Positions 45,301-57,200 of a stretch of DNA of 64,000 nucleotides are shown here, piece by piece (position 1 is the stretch's first letter; every line of letters begins with the position of its first letter). The notes below the pieces were generated by a model. The model searched no databases and was not told the DNA's origin. It saw only the letters and a list, made by a program, of their open reading frames with translations. The position numbers were made by a program, and so were the translations under genes. Source of the stretch: Monosiga brevicollis MX1 (taxonomy: Eukaryota; Opisthokonta; Choanoflagellata; Craspedida; Salpingoecidae). The stretch lies in the NCBI RefSeq assembly GCF_000002865.3, contig NW_001865041.1, forward strand, positions 268,421 through 332,420. The letters run 5' to 3'.

Positions 45301-46146
45301 CTGCTGGCTCTCAAGCTGCTTCTGGTGGTGCACCTGCTGCTCCTTCATGGTATTGAGTAGTTGCTCATTCACTTGATTGCGGCGCATCAGCTCCTGCTCC
45401 AGCTCATCCAGCGCTCCAGAGCTTTTCTGTTTCGAGCGGCTCGGCTTGACTTTCTAGGTTGGTGTGGCAAGGGCCACGCAGGGGTCGACGGCGATTAGGG
45501 AATAGGTCTTGCATTCAGACGACGATCCTGAAACGCTGGGGGCACTCGGCAGCCAACCTTGTCCAGCTCCTCCTGCAAGAGCTCAACCCGCTTGGTTAAT
45601 TGCGTGTTGTGGAAGCGCAGTGACTCGACTTCGGACAAGACATCACGGTATCGTTGGTCACTCTCCCGCAGTTTGGCCTGTGGCAGCCGCAAGAAAGGCC
45701 ATGAGACGGGGGTCATGAGCTGCGTGCCTCATCGTGCGGCCAGCTGCAGATGCATGCGTGGGGGCGTTGCTACCACGTTCGGCGGTCGAGCGCGTTGGTA
45801 ACAGGAGTCCATACCTCCAGCTCGGGATTTGGGGCCTGCGACGCTGGGGCAGCATTGGCCTGGGCCTCGAGGACGGCCTTTTTGAGAACCGAGTTCTTCA
45901 CTTTGAGCTGCGTTCCGGGGCAGATCGACAAAAAGATGTGAGCTGTCTGGCAAGGCTAAGGAATGGAACTGGTCAAGATGCGGTGTTCTCTGAGTCAACA
46001 ACCTCGGAATAAGCCGCCAGCAGCTTGTCATATTTGTCCTGCGAGCATGCCATGAGGTGCCATGAGCGCCCGGGAAATTGTTGGCTGACGATCGCCGAGT
46101 GAGCCACGCCGAGCTTCAACACTTTGGCACGAACCGAATCCGTCAT
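42310..46146 (-). CDS. PPP1R21: PPP1R21 homologue (KLRAQ / TTKRSYEDQ coiled-coil protein)
   Basis: Minus-strand gene from ATG 46146 to the TAA at 42312-42310, with many small exons. The N-terminal KLRAQ region is spelled by DKYDKLLAAYSE (about 46040-46000), VKNSVLKKAVLEAQANAA (about 45907-45850) and ESLRFHNTQLTKRVELLQEE (about 45630-45570), very close to the vertebrate protein. The large exon about 44300-43500 is a helical middle domain (EADLVEPLKAHLAQHAQHMK through MMTAYLHGES-like sequence). The C-terminus has the TTKRSYEDQ-type block ELSTTQTNYEKQ (about 42665-42625) and IQTLTETLMALNDQLSQRQD (about 42465-42410). In animals PPP1R21 binds protein phosphatase 1 and is part of the FERRY complex linking early endosomes to mRNA transport. 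A run of N (44435-44577) hides part of the gene. Confidence 0.85.
44435..44577. other. Assembly gap (143 N) inside PPP1R21
   Basis: Undetermined bases within an intron or exon of the PPP1R21 gene. A homopolymer region (A-rich and G-rich, 44325-44366) lies just before it. Confidence 0.99.
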
Positions 46147-46861
46147 GTTTCAGGGTAGCGACGCTGAAATGATAGCCTGCCACTGTGAAGAAACCGGCTC
46201 GACACAACATTCACGCGCCCGCAAGCTCGTGATCCCGCTGCCTGCCTGAACCGCCACTGATTTCATTTGAAGAGAAAAACAGCGAGAGAGAGAGAGAGAG
46301 AGAGACAGAGAGAGAGACAGTCAGAGGGAGAGACGGACAGAGAGAGAGGGACAGAGAGAGAGAGACAGAGAGAGAGACAGAGAGAGAGGGAGAGACGGAG
46401 AGAGAAAAAAAAGAAGAAACATGTGTCTGACAATCTGACAAATCCACATCATTCACACAGACACACAGGAAGGTTCGAGGACCAGTGAGAAGCAAGGAGA
46501 CGGCACCGAACGGGGGTGTTGAGGTGAGACGGGTATTTGAGTGCAGTGTCTTGGCCTGAGACGCGCGGGAGAGCAGAGGATTGAAACCACACTTGTAAGT
46601 CCATTGCACTCGGTGATCTTGGTGGGGATGTGTGTGGGCTCAGAGTCCTCACACTTGTTGGGTGGCATTTTTTTTCTCCTGATCCTTGCACGGCTGAAGG
46701 ATTGCCCGCTAGACGATTGATTGATTATCTTGTTCAACCACAACTGCTTGTGGTGCCTTGCGTATCCGTTGCCTGCCTCACCTTGATCAAGGGCTGACAC
46801 GCGTCCTCACTTGAGCCACAACTTGATCACCACGACCAGCTATCCCCTCTGCACCGCCACC
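46147..46861. other. Divergent promoter region with GA-rich repeat
   Basis: Lies between PPP1R21 (minus) and the thioredoxin-like gene (plus). It holds a degenerate (GA)n/GACAGA/GAGGGA tract at 46283-46408. No gene seen. Confidence 0.7.
46283..46408. repeat. GA-rich degenerate satellite (GAGA/GACAGA/GAGGGA)
   Basis: About 125 bp of GA dinucleotides broken by ACAGAG and GGGAGA at irregular spacing. A similar mixture occurs in the PIEZO intron at 57690-57845. Confidence 0.92.
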
Positions 46862-47449
46862 ATGTTGGGTCAACGCTGTCCCGAGATTGATGGATTGGAG
46901 ATGCTCAAGGGCGAGCGCATCGACATTCCCAGCTCCGGCGCCGTTGTGTGCGTGGAGTGTTGGGCCACATGGTGCGGCCCATGCCGACAGATGTTTCCCC
47001 ACATGTCTGAGCTGGCGCGCAAGTATCGCGCGCGTGGCTTCAAGGTCATTGGTGTGACGCAGGAGCCCATGTCGGCCAATCTGAAGCAGTTTGTTGCCAG
47101 CCAGGGCAACAACATGGACTATTCTGTGGCTGTCGATGGCGACGGTGATGTGCAGGAAAAGCTGATGATGCCGGCTGGAGCTCGAGGCATTCCCCATGCT
47201 TTTCTAATTGATTCGCAAGGCATCATCCGCTTCTCGGGCCACCCAGCCGAGCCCGCCTTTGAGAGCACCATCGAGAACCTGTGCCGTGCGCTGGAAGCCA
47301 GCAAGCCCTCGCTCGAGCTAACCCAGGAGGCCCTGTCTGCAGTCAGCGTCAAGGACCTCAAGAAGGAGATGCAAAAATACGGCATCAGCTACGCCGGCAT
47401 GTCTGAGAAGCAAGAGCTCATTCAGGCCCTGCTCAAGCACAAAAAGTAA
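46862..47449 (+). CDS. Thioredoxin-like (TlpA/AhpC-type) protein with SAP-like C-terminus
   Basis: Single-exon frame of 195 aa. The ATG at 46862 has an ACC ATG context. Residues 1-140 form a thioredoxin fold of the TlpA/ResA/peroxiredoxin-like type: VVCVECWATWCGPCRQMFP carries the redox motif WCGPC (37-41), followed by GFKVIGVTQEP, a cis-Pro region GARGIPHAFLIDSQG and IIRFSGHP. Residues about 158-195 (LSAVSVKDLKKEMQKYGISY through MSEKQELIQALLKHKK) look like a SAP or MANF-C-type helix-hairpin that often binds nucleic acid or helps ER proteins. No signal peptide is seen, so a cytosolic location is inferred. The function is probably disulfide reduction; the substrate is unknown. Confidence 0.88.
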   Translation: MLGQRCPEIDGLEMLKGERIDIPSSGAVVCVECWATWCGPCRQMFPHMSELARKYRARGFKVIGVTQEPMSANLKQFVASQGNNMDYSVAVDGDGDVQEKLMMPAGARGIPHAFLIDSQGIIRFSGHPAEPAFESTIENLCRALEASKPSLELTQEALSAVSVKDLKKEMQKYGISYAGMSEKQELIQALLKHKK

Positions 47450-47491
47450 AGCCCTCAAGAAGCCCTCGCACGCCCCAAAGTCCAAGTGTCC

Positions 47492-47497
47492 AAAAAA
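47492..47497 (-). terminator. RNA polymerase III terminator of tRNA-Arg
   Basis: Six consecutive T on the minus strand, 10 nt after the tRNA 3' end. Confidence 0.85.
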
Positions 47498-47506
47498 TTT
47501 AACAGC

Positions 47507-47579
47507 CATCGCCGAAGGGACTCGAACCCTCAATCTTCTGATCCGAAGTCAGACGCCTTATCCATTAGGCCACGGCGAC
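47507..47579 (-). tRNA. tRNA-Arg (anticodon TCG)
   Basis: The 73-nt minus-strand gene folds as a complete cloverleaf. Its acceptor arm is GTCGCCG paired with CGGCGAT (one G-T pair at position 1-72), with discriminator G. The D arm contains GGCCTAATGGATAAGGC (A box), and the anticodon stem-loop is TCTGA-CTTCGGA-TCAGA, giving anticodon TCG. The T arm is GAGGGTTCGAGTCCCTT (B box). There is no intron. A run of six T on the transcribed strand (plus 47492-47497) is a Pol III terminator 10 nt downstream. Confidence 0.97.
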
Positions 47580-47908
47580 TACCTTTTGTCAGCGTGACAT
47601 AATGCTCTATATGTTTGTACTGGCGTTGAAACCTCTGTTACTGCTGTGCAGCCAAATTTAATGATGAACAAAGAAAATAATTTGAATTGGAACTGACTGA
47701 TGCTTATGATCAAAGTTCATGAGCGTTGCACACCGTCCGCCTCGGCGACACTTGTGATGCCTCCTGCGGATACCACATGATCCTCGTCTCCCTTTCCCTT
47801 GGTTTTGGACTGCGAGTGTGGTGTGAAAAGAAAAAGGAAAAAGAAAAAAGGAAAGAAAAAGAAAAACGAAAATCAATCGTCATGGATCTTTCAAGCGTTG
47901 CGCTTTGG

Positions 47909-50900
47909 TCACGACCAGGTCTCAACCTGATACCGGCCTGTTTTCTCAAGCTGAGCCACGTAAGCTTCCGCAGCAGCTCCATCCAAGCCTCCTGTTGGCC
48001 ACAAAGATGTGAAGGAGGGTAAAAAAAGAGCTAGAGGTGCGCAAGCTGGCGAGAACTGGGCTGTTGCGTTTGCAGCAGAGCTGGTACTCTTTCACTCTGA
48101 ACACACCTTTGCGGCGTACGGTATCAAGGAAGGCGTCGCGGACTGCCTTGGGCATCTGGTTGGCATTGCTATACATTTTGGTAGAGTCGCAATTGCGTTT
48201 CAAAACCAAGGTTAGGACAAAGGGGGTCAAACACGGGAACATGGCCTTGCATAATCTTGAGTGCGAAATGAGATGTCAAGATCCTCACCCGGCCAACAGA
48301 ATCGATGCGCCAGCCTGAAGAGACTCCCACAAGAGTGCTTCATGCTCTGCCATTACATGCTGAACATACTGCTTCTTGCCCTGTAGCCCACCAAAATACG
48401 GCTCACCATGAGCGAGCGGTCGACCGGCTGTGGCAAACGAGCTGAGACAATTGCTATTTCAGGGCCGAGACCAAGCAAGTCCAAACAAGACGACAAAACG
48501 TTGAAAACGGGACCGCACCTCATCGCGCGAAAATGCCAGCAAGAGGTGTAGACCGTGTTCACGAGCTTGTGCAAGCCACTCGTCTCCAAATAAAAAGTCA
48601 GCTTCCCGGTTTCGGTTGCCAAAAATCAACACATTGTGCTTGGCCGCAGCCTGACGCAGTGGATCCAGCAGGAGAGAGCGGAAAGGCGCCACACCCGTGC
48701 CAGGCCCGATGCAGATGAGCCGCTGTTCTGGAGGCGGTACTCGTAACGTGCCTGCTTGTACCCATACAGCGACCGTTGTAGAGGCTGCGATATGGACAAC
48801 CCGAGACGAGAATAAATAAACCAGGCAAAGTGCAAGGCGAGTGACATCAAGGCGAGTGGCATCAAGCGACGCGGCAGCGTCGGGCTAGCGCAGGTGCGAC
48901 GCAGTCACGATTCGAGTCGCATTGGCCTACCAAGCTGCTCCTCTGAATTCAACGCGGCAAGCCATGACGTCATGACGCCCACTCGCGGGACAGTCATGCG
49001 TGTCTTATAATTGACGATGGCAATGCAAAACTCAAGCCGCCCTGCATGCACCTATGCACCGGTCATCAGTTCTCGTGAGAGACGCGGCGCGTCCAGGTAC
49101 AAACACGACTACAGAGAAAGGCGGCTGAATATTTAAAAGGGTTGGGGAGTCAAAAAAAAACCCCCCGCGTGGCCATACCACTGGGTTGGATGCGATACTA
49201 AACGCGCGGGGCTGTAGCGGCGAGAAGAGGTCAAACAAGTACTCGAGGGGCAAGTGACCTTGCGTGCTGGGAAAGTCCTAATGGGATGAAGCAGACCCTG
49301 AGGTGAAGTCATTCGTAGAAAGCAATCTGTGCGCCGCCCAGCTCTTTTGCACAGCAAGGGCGTTGGTGCGTCTGAGCTTGAAGACTCACACGAAGGACCT
49401 CCAAACTGGTACGACGCATACGGTGGCAGTAATCCAGCAGCTCGTCTTGTCCTTGGGGCAGCAAAAGCTCTCGCAAGCGTTCCACCTACCAGCCGTAGCA
49501 TTCAATGAGAATGCCAATTCAGGCCACCCAATCACGAATCAAGTCGAGAGCTTGTACCTCATGCTCAGCGGGCGCAAAGCAGCTGAGAAGCTCAAAGAAA
49601 TAGCGAAAGGGTACTGCTTGGATATCCAGATCGTGCGTCAGAATTTCGCGCAACGTGGCCCGTGGCCGTCCACGAAGGCGAGTGGGCAATGGACTATCTT
49701 CCCGTCGTTGCTGCAGCTCTAGCACGACGTCACCGTCCACGCCCATCCAGGCCAAAAGCTCATCCACAACAGCCCGTCGATTTTGAGGCTGCCTCGCAAG
49801 AAAGATCAGCCATCGCAACAGGTTGTGAGTGCGCGAGCAAAACGTCAGTTTTAGAAGCAATTGCTCTGGAGCATAATCAACAGGTTTGAGGTAGCATACC
49901 ATGATATAAGCCACATCACCGGGACGGTACGTGAGGCCAGGCTGCTGGCTGATATCCACAGCCACGTGTCTAGACGCCCCGAAGCCAACCAACACCCACG
50001 GCATTTTACCACAAGGTCAGCGCCAGCGACAGCAACGTAAGCTGCCTTCGAGGCCAGCTCGTGGACATGGTCATGTTCATGATGGACAGTACGAGAAGGA
50101 GAGTGTCCATGACTTTCGGGCACATGGCAGCAAACATCGTACCGCACGTCTTGAAAATGACTTTGGGGTGTGACACGCTTGTTCCATAGGAATTGTGTGC
50201 TCAGCGGCTGTTCTCGAGTCGGCACAGTGTCTGGGGTCAATGGTGCCCAGATAGGAGCCGGCTTGGTGTCCGTCTAACCCAATTTCACCGATGTGAGTAT
50301 CCAGGCCCTTGCCCAGGGTTGGGCGTCACGCACCACTTGCCTGCTCGTCAGTGCCATGGACAACAATTGTGTATCGCGGGGGCAGAAGGCGAGACAATGG
50401 CACTGGGACTTGGCCGGGGGCCAGGGGCATGACCAGCAATAGCTAAACACAGAGATGTAGGGAGCAAGATGTCAGCCACCGAATGACGCCGGCGGGCGAC
50501 CGTTGATATGCCGACGCCGCGAGTGGTGCTCACGTGATTAAGGACGCTTTGAACAAAGGGCTCAAGTGCTCCCTCCACGGCGAGCGGGTGCTGATCGTCG
50601 GCCAAGCCAAGCGGCACAAATGGCTGGGCACCCAGCGTCTGAAGACGCTTGTGCAACTTTTTGGCGACAAAGTTGAACTTTGCGTAGCTGGAATCGCCCA
50701 GCCCAAAGCAGGCAAACTGGAGGTGGGCTAGTGCCGTGGCCGGCAATCGTTTCTGCAAAAGGAAGCGCCAAGTGCGGCGCATGTTGTCTGGGGTCTCACC
50801 CTGCCCGGTTGTTGAGCAGACAAAGACCATGTACCGCTCCTGCAGCATGTTCTTGATGTCGTACTCGTCCATCGGCTGCACGTGGGTCTCGAACCAGTAA

Positions 50901-51013
50901 CGTTCCAATCGACGACCTACGGCCTCAGCCGCGTCGGCCGCGGTTCCGGTTTGCGAGCCATAAAGCACAACCACACGGCGCCGCGGCGCACCGGCCGCTG
51001 CCGTCTCAGCCAT
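47909..51013 (-). CDS. NDOR1: NADPH-dependent diflavin oxidoreductase 1 (Tah18)
   Basis: Multi-exon minus-strand gene. Exon 1 (from 51013; another in-frame ATG lies at 51025) encodes the flavodoxin domain with VVVLYGSQTGTAADAAEAVG, VFVCSTTGQGETPDNMR, FACFGLGDSSYAKFNFVAKK and GLADDQHP. The FAD/NADPH reductase part follows: YRPGDVAYIMV (about 49935-49900), DIQAVPFRYFFELLSCFA (about 49625-49570), LPLEYLFDLFSPLQPRAFSI (about 49250-49195), IFGNRNREADFLFGDEWL (about 48630-48570) and HVMAEHEALLWESLQAG (about 48360-48310). The end, EAYVAQLEKTGRYQVETWS, keeps the terminal Trp that stacks on FAD. NDOR1 passes electrons from NADPH to anamorsin/Dre2 for cytosolic Fe-S assembly. Confidence 0.92.
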
Positions 51014-51725
51014 CACGCAACCCAATCACAGAGCTCGAAACGGAACGCAGACCGAATGATGAGCCAGACGGGGACGGATAATGATGGGAAATGATGAGTC
51101 GGCGAAAACAGTCAGACAGTTGATTTGTCAGCTTGTTCTCATTATTTCGTGGCACTCGCTATTGTGTGTGTGTGTGCTTGTGCTTGTTTGTTTGTGTGCT
51201 TGTGTGCTTGTGTGTGTGTGCTGGTTGTCCATTGGCAGCATTGATCGTCTGAAGCCATGGACCTGCTTGTCTGCTGGTCTTCTTGTTGAATGGGAGGGGC
51301 GGGATCGCGAAGGGAGCTTTGTTGAATTATGATCTTGTTTCAGACAGAGCAAGACGACCACTTGCGTGCGTGGACGGGTTGTCAAAGGGTTGAACCCCAT
51401 AGAATAACCGCCACTGGGCACACGAAGCAGGATTGCTGCACAGCAACGAAATTCACACAAGGGTCCGGTCCACATCGTAACCTCGAGCCCGCGCAACAAC
51501 GCAGTGGGGCAGCCCCGACCGAGGGGTGGGGTGGTGAGGCAGAGCAAGATCCAAAGCTGAGCGCAGCAAGTGCGAAAACAAGAGCAAACGGGCGTCTTGG
51601 AAAAAACAAACAAACAAACAAACAATCAAACAAACAAACAAAAAAAAGATCTGCTACGAGCCGCACAGGGACGAGGAAGCAAGCAGTGGGCAAACACTTG
51701 TGGTGACTCTGGTAAAACAGCGGGT
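51014..51725. other. Intergenic region with GT-rich and CAAA tracts
   Basis: Upstream flank of NDOR1 and downstream flank of the E2 gene. A GTGT/GCTTGT-rich segment lies at about 51163-51222 and CAAA/CAAACAAA repeats at about 51605-51642. No gene seen. Confidence 0.65.
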
Positions 51726-52641
51726 CTACTTGAGGGCATTGTTAGCCTTCATGTGCTCCAGAGCATTCTACCCCGGTCAGAGAGGGAATATTGCACAAAT
51801 GAGGTTGCTCGAATCGACAGAGGATTCAGACAAAAAAAGGGTCGAATCGGCATACCGCATCAAACTGCTGGCGGTTCTCGTCATAGAGCTTGCCCAGGTC
51901 CCAGCGCAGAATGTAGTCCCGTTCGGGGGTGTTGATGACTTGCAGGATGTGCTTCAACATTCCGGAGATCCCAAGGCTAGGATGCCAGTTATAATCCCCC
52001 AAGGGCAGGCAAACCAAGCCATTCTCTAAAACGTGCGGGTGGTAGATGGGAGTGATAAACTTGATCTGCGTCCGGATGAGGGTTGCACGCAAGGGAATGA
52101 GTTTGCGTCAAAGTCTCGAGCCGTGGGTAGAACATGTATCAAGGTCAAGGCGATCGTGAGATCAAAGCAGACATACAAATGGGGGCTCGTAGGGATAGTC
52201 TCGGGGGAAAGTGATGTCAATGGTAAAGCGGCCCTTGTCAAAAGGTGCCTCGGACTATTGGTGTGAAACGTCCACACCCATAAATTATTCTGCTTGTACC
52301 TTACCATCTTTCGCTAAACGCTCGTTTTCAATTCAAGATCAAGCAACAAGTCGAGCAAGAAACACCATGCTACAATGGAATCACTGGGGACACAAGCACG
52401 CACGGGTTCGAGAACGGCTGTCCATTTGAGCATGTTGGGCTCGACCATCTCAAACCTGGCCACTCCAGGAATGGGCTCCATGGCCATCGTTTCAAATTCC
52501 TATGCACGAAAGAGAGGAGCCCAATGTCAAGCCAGTCACGCAAATTAAAACAAGACCCTTGTTGGCTTTGTTGGAAAAGGAAGAGGGGATTAGAACGGGG
52601 CAAGATCGTTTGCTAACACGGCGAAGACGCTTGAGAGACAT
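51726..52641 (-). CDS. Ubiquitin-conjugating enzyme E2, UBE2L3-like, with HPH motif
   Basis: Minus-strand gene, about 150 aa in roughly five exons: MSLKRLRR (from 52641); EFETMAMEPIPGVARFEMVE (about 52501-52390); APFDKGRFTIDITFPRDYPY then EPP (about 52245-52180); IKFITPIYHPHVLENGLVCL through RWDLGKLYDENRQQF (about 52070-51860); and NALEHMKANNALK ending at TAG 51728-51726. The catalytic Cys is in NGLVCLP. The Pro after C-L and the overall register resemble UBE2L3, an E2 that works with HECT and RBR ligases. The HPN triad that nearly all active E2s keep reads His-Pro-His here (CAC CCG CAC). The His119 position of UBE2L3 aligns with Tyr. Whether activity is changed is unknown. Confidence 0.83.
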
Positions 52642-54210
52642 GTTTGCAATGACGCGTACAACTTGCTTTCTACGCACACGACAATGTAAGGTGAAGAAAC
52701 GTGCGCCCCCGCCAGAGGCGTTGCCCCTGCCAACCTCCCACTCGAGCTATCAAGCCCAGGTCGCCGACGGACGAGTTGCCGCTGTCAAGCATCTTTCTGA
52801 CCTCAAGTTGCCACTGACTGATCTTTGACACAAATACACTCTGAAAGAGAGAAGAGAGAGAGGGAGAGAGAGAGGGAGAGAGGGAGAGAGGAAGAGAGGG
52901 AGTTCGTTTGCTTGTGTCCGGACGTTGGCTGCTCTCATGAAAAAAAGAAGCTGGACGCTGCTGAGCCGAGAGAGACAGAAACACAGAGAGAAATACATCA
53001 CATTATTACGCAAGCAAAGTTTTCAGCTGTTGTGTGTGCAAAGCACCCAAACGGGCTTCTTGACAGTCACCAAGCTGCAGCAGCTTGTTGCCCGGTGCGT
53101 GCATGCATGCGTTATCGATGAGCAATTTTTAACACCTCTCCATCTTCGCCACAACGAAACGAGTACATCCGGATGTACCTTTTTTCCCCCTACCCATTGT
53201 CCTTTGCACAGACAGCCCATATCAAGGAAGCACAACCTCGACCGTCTGTTCCCTTGCCCCCTTGCCTTTTCGCTTACACTGCCAGTTGATGTTAGGCCTG
53301 ACCCCTTACCCACTTGCTTTCCTCCTCTCGCCTTCAACGACAGGCAATCCTCTCGTAGCAAGCATGGCGCTGTCAACACAAGACAAACAGGGCATTCTGC
53401 CGTCTCACAACCTTGCCCTCGACCCAAATCGAATCAACAATCGCAACTGCACCACGTTGTTGAGCACAGATGTGCAAACAACTCGCTCACAATTGGACAA
53501 AATGAGGTTTGAAGATTACTCTTCATCCTCGCTGTACACCTTATTCTCTTTTGCACAAACCTGCTCCTGCTCGATCAAACGCAGACACTTTTGAACCACA
53601 GCGAGCTTGATAAGGAAATATCGGGAGGCAAAGTACTTATGCGTACATGAAAGTGTCGCTTTGGATTGTTTGTTGGCTTGTCTGACTGTGTTGTGACTTG
53701 CAAAGGCCTTTCGAGGCTTGATCTCAACACAACGTGAAGAAACTTGGAAAGCAACAGGTCCGTTGAATAGCTACAATCGATTCGGATGGGGGTAGGAACA
53801 CAAGGGGGCAGAGATTGGCATTCGCTGCCCCGTGTTCGTTCTAAACGCTCGAGGAAAACCACTACATGAGTGGGGGAGTCTGGACCACTTTCCATAACCA
53901 TTTGCTGTTGCACGCGGCCTTGAACTAGCAAAGGTCGATGACGGGAGCAACGTTTCAGCAGGAAGGAACTGTCAACAACGACCAGAATGGACGCACTGCG
54001 TCACTAAACTGTGCAGAAAAAACCACACACAGACACAGACACAGACACAAAAGGACTTTGAGGAAAGTAAAAGAAAAAAGAAAAAACCAAAGCAAAAACA
54101 AAAACCAAACAAAAACCAAAAACAAAACAAAAAACAACAACACATGCACGCGCGCACACACACGCGAACAGCCATCTTCAAATCATGCGAGATGGAAGTG
54201 ACACAGTCAA
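52642..54210. other. Intergenic region downstream of PIEZO
   Basis: Holds a GA-rich tract (52843-52901) and an A-rich CAAA/CCAAA segment (about 54045-54145) next to the PIEZO stop. A 195-codon plus-strand open frame (52925-53512) has no ATG context, domain or splice support and is low-complexity at its end. No gene accepted. Confidence 0.6.
52843..52901. repeat. GA-rich tract
   Basis: GAGAGA with GGGAGAGA variants just upstream of the E2 gene start. Confidence 0.92.
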
Positions 54211-57200
54211 CTACACTGTTGACTCGACGGTAGCGGCATGGGGTACATTGTTCCTGGCAAATCTGTACTCGTCCTGAAGCCAGGATCCAGTCCAGTTGAT
54301 GAGCGATTGAGGTCGGCGATAGAGCTGGAGCAAGAGCAGCGTTAGATCCTCCTCGAGTTCAAAGCTGCGCCTCTCGCGGGCAACGTAAATCGCATGGATC
54401 AAGTTCACCAGGCTGTCCACCGTAGGCATGTCCTCAAACATGATCTCCCGATCAATACCGGAGAACATGGCGCGGATGAGCCGGGCCAGCACCAGCACAA
54501 ATGACACATAGAGGCCAACGATACCAAAGCCGGCGAGAAACTCAAGCACGCCGGATGGTACACGTTCGTGCAGCGAGACGATCTCAATCGTTGGTCCGGT
54601 TGCTCCATCCTACACCAAGCAGCAAGCACGAGGTGCAGCCGTCACAAGCATATCAGGGATAGCTCAGACACAAGTCAAGGTTTGGTCGGCACGAATATCG
54701 GGTGGGGAGTTTGCACAACAGCAGGGTACTCTTTCAAAGCCCTTTCTGATTTACCACGAGGCGCAAACATCAAGCATCAGCACACACGTACGAGCTTGGC
54801 GGAGGTCTGAGACAGGATGGAGAAGGTGTTGACGTCGTCGTAGGCAACTGAAATGGTGTTGTAGCGTCGCAAGGAGGCGCGGCGGCCAGGGCCTAACAGT
54901 AGGGTCTCCGATGCCGTCACACGTACGGTCTGTGGTACCAGGTTATCAAGCGAAAGGGTACCGCCACCTCCACGCAAGATGGCGGCTAAATCTGCTTGCT
55001 GAGCCGCGGTCAAGCTGATGCTGTTCTCACCCGCTGCCAATTCTGCTTCACCCTGATAGAATGTCAGTTCAAGAGACACCAGCGGCGCAATGCCTGCATC
55101 GAGCTCTCCCAAGTACGCATTCAAGATTGGTGCGGTCACAACCCAGGCTTCTGCCGAAGCGGCAGGAAAGTTGGTGGCTATGATGTCGTTATTCTCAAAG
55201 TCTGAGAGGAAATTAGGTCCGGTCAGGTTCTCCAGTACATTGCGAGTCTCCACAGACACCGGTTGGGGATCAAATTCAAGCCGCATCGAGTAAAAGGGAG
55301 GTGTGTTTTCTCCAAGCGCAACCGTGATGGAAGCTGCATCGGGCAGGTTAGAGGCCGTCTGGCTTGAGAAGGCTGCCATCAAAATCAGGGGCAGCCAAAT
55401 CACAATCAGCAGACCCAAGGAAAAGAGAAACCCTCCGCCCAACTTGGGCCCAAAAGCCTGCTTCTTAGCATAGCCACCGCGCTTCACGTCAGTGACCTTC
55501 TTCCTTGCCAAGAAGTATCGGTTCTTGTACAACTGCGAAGCAGAAGAAAAAGTTCAAGGCGGCTGGGGTGAGTGGCCGGTCCCAGGGCTATCCAACCAGA
55601 GGCGTATGATACTACTCGGGCGAAACGTGATGCAAAACATTCCAGAGTAACAAATGCTCGGGTCAAGGCGTACACTTTGTCACCGACCTGATGATAAATG
55701 GCATCGACTTTCTGCCACCAACGAAACTGAGATATGGTGGGGGTGAAGGTCCAGTCCAAGAGCACACGAATTTCGTGCATAAATGGAACTGCACGGTAGA
55801 TAACCCACACCAAGTAGGCTGGAATCGACACGCTACGAGTGAGAAAGTTGCCGAGCACAAAGTTGGGATAGCCCGTGCGCAGCTAGCATCGCGGTCACAT
55901 GGCGGTAAGTATGCAAAACAAAAGGGCGATGAGCATTTCTTGAAGCATCGGCGCGATTCTGCAAAGAGCGAGCTGTCTGTCCAAGCATCCTTGGGCGAGC
56001 GAAAAGGGGAAAGGCGGAGGGTAGGCACACCTGCATTGAGGAAAATATCCAGTACGCGAGGTAGAGAATGTAAATAAAGACCAACACTCCGTTGTTGGGG
56101 AACGATCGGTTTGTGTCAATGGGAAGCACAAAGAATATGTAAATGTGCAAGCCAATGACCGTGACCACATGGACGAGTAGCTTGCCACGCATGCTGCGTT
56201 TGAGATAAAAAATACGGTCCAGAATCATCACAATAAACTGCATCAGGAGGGAGATGAGCAAAATTGGAGGAATGTTGTTCTCCGTGATGCCTGGGTCCGC
56301 GGTGGTGTGCTCTTCAAAGGCCGACCAGCCAGCACCGATAGAAATCATCGTGATAAACTGGATAATGAAGGTGACCACGTAAAAGTCTTGGCGACGCTTG
56401 CCAGCCAAGCTCATCACTTGCCGATAGAGGTTCTTGATACGCTGAATCAATGTGGCGCCCTCTGTTTGCTTGAAGGTACGCTGGAGCAATCGCTCCAGAT
56501 GGCGCAGCTTCTTGCGCGCCTCGGTCGAGGTTGGGCGCAAGGATGGTGCGATATCAGGCGGCCCGTCTGACGTGCAAGCCCGGGCTGCATCCTCTTGCAA
56601 CTGAGCATGGAGTTCCTGATAGGCCGTGCGCTCCAGCGTGGCTTGTTGCTCGGCTCGCAGCATCTCACGCGTGCTGCCACGAGAGTAGCGGTTTTCTCTG
56701 CACAATCAAGCCAAGGAGGAGAAAGTAAGAAAAAAAGAGCAGATGAAGCGCGTTTGGTGCTCCAATCGCCCACGACCCTCTGCTGAGCCTGTCTTGATTA
56801 ACAAATCCTGGTGGAGAATCAAGTGCCTTACCGCCACAGGCCGTGTCGTTGCATCACAATTTTGTTTACGCAAAGAAAAAACAGGAGGAGGAGGTCAGGG
56901 ACAAAGTCGTAGAGTGGGGTCGGACCAATCAACGGGCTTGTGGGTGTGTACACCTCGGGAATGTCGTCAGATCGCTCAATCCCCACCACTCGTGCGAACG
57001 GGGCGCATCCCGTGCTAATGTAGCGATCCTCGCATCGAAAGTCTCCGCCACGGGGCTCGTTGAACTCCCCCCAAAATGTGAACTGAAATGCATAGCGCAC
57101 CGTCAGCTGCGCACCCGTATAGATCATGACAAAGCTCCAAAAGCGCCGTGAGGGGCTAGGGTTATTGATGGCACCCCACAGAAAATAGGAGGCTGGGTAA

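Noticed and set aside
52925-53512. 195-codon plus-strand open frame downstream of PIEZO
   Set aside because: No domain, no splice partners and no plausible family; composition changes abruptly along it.
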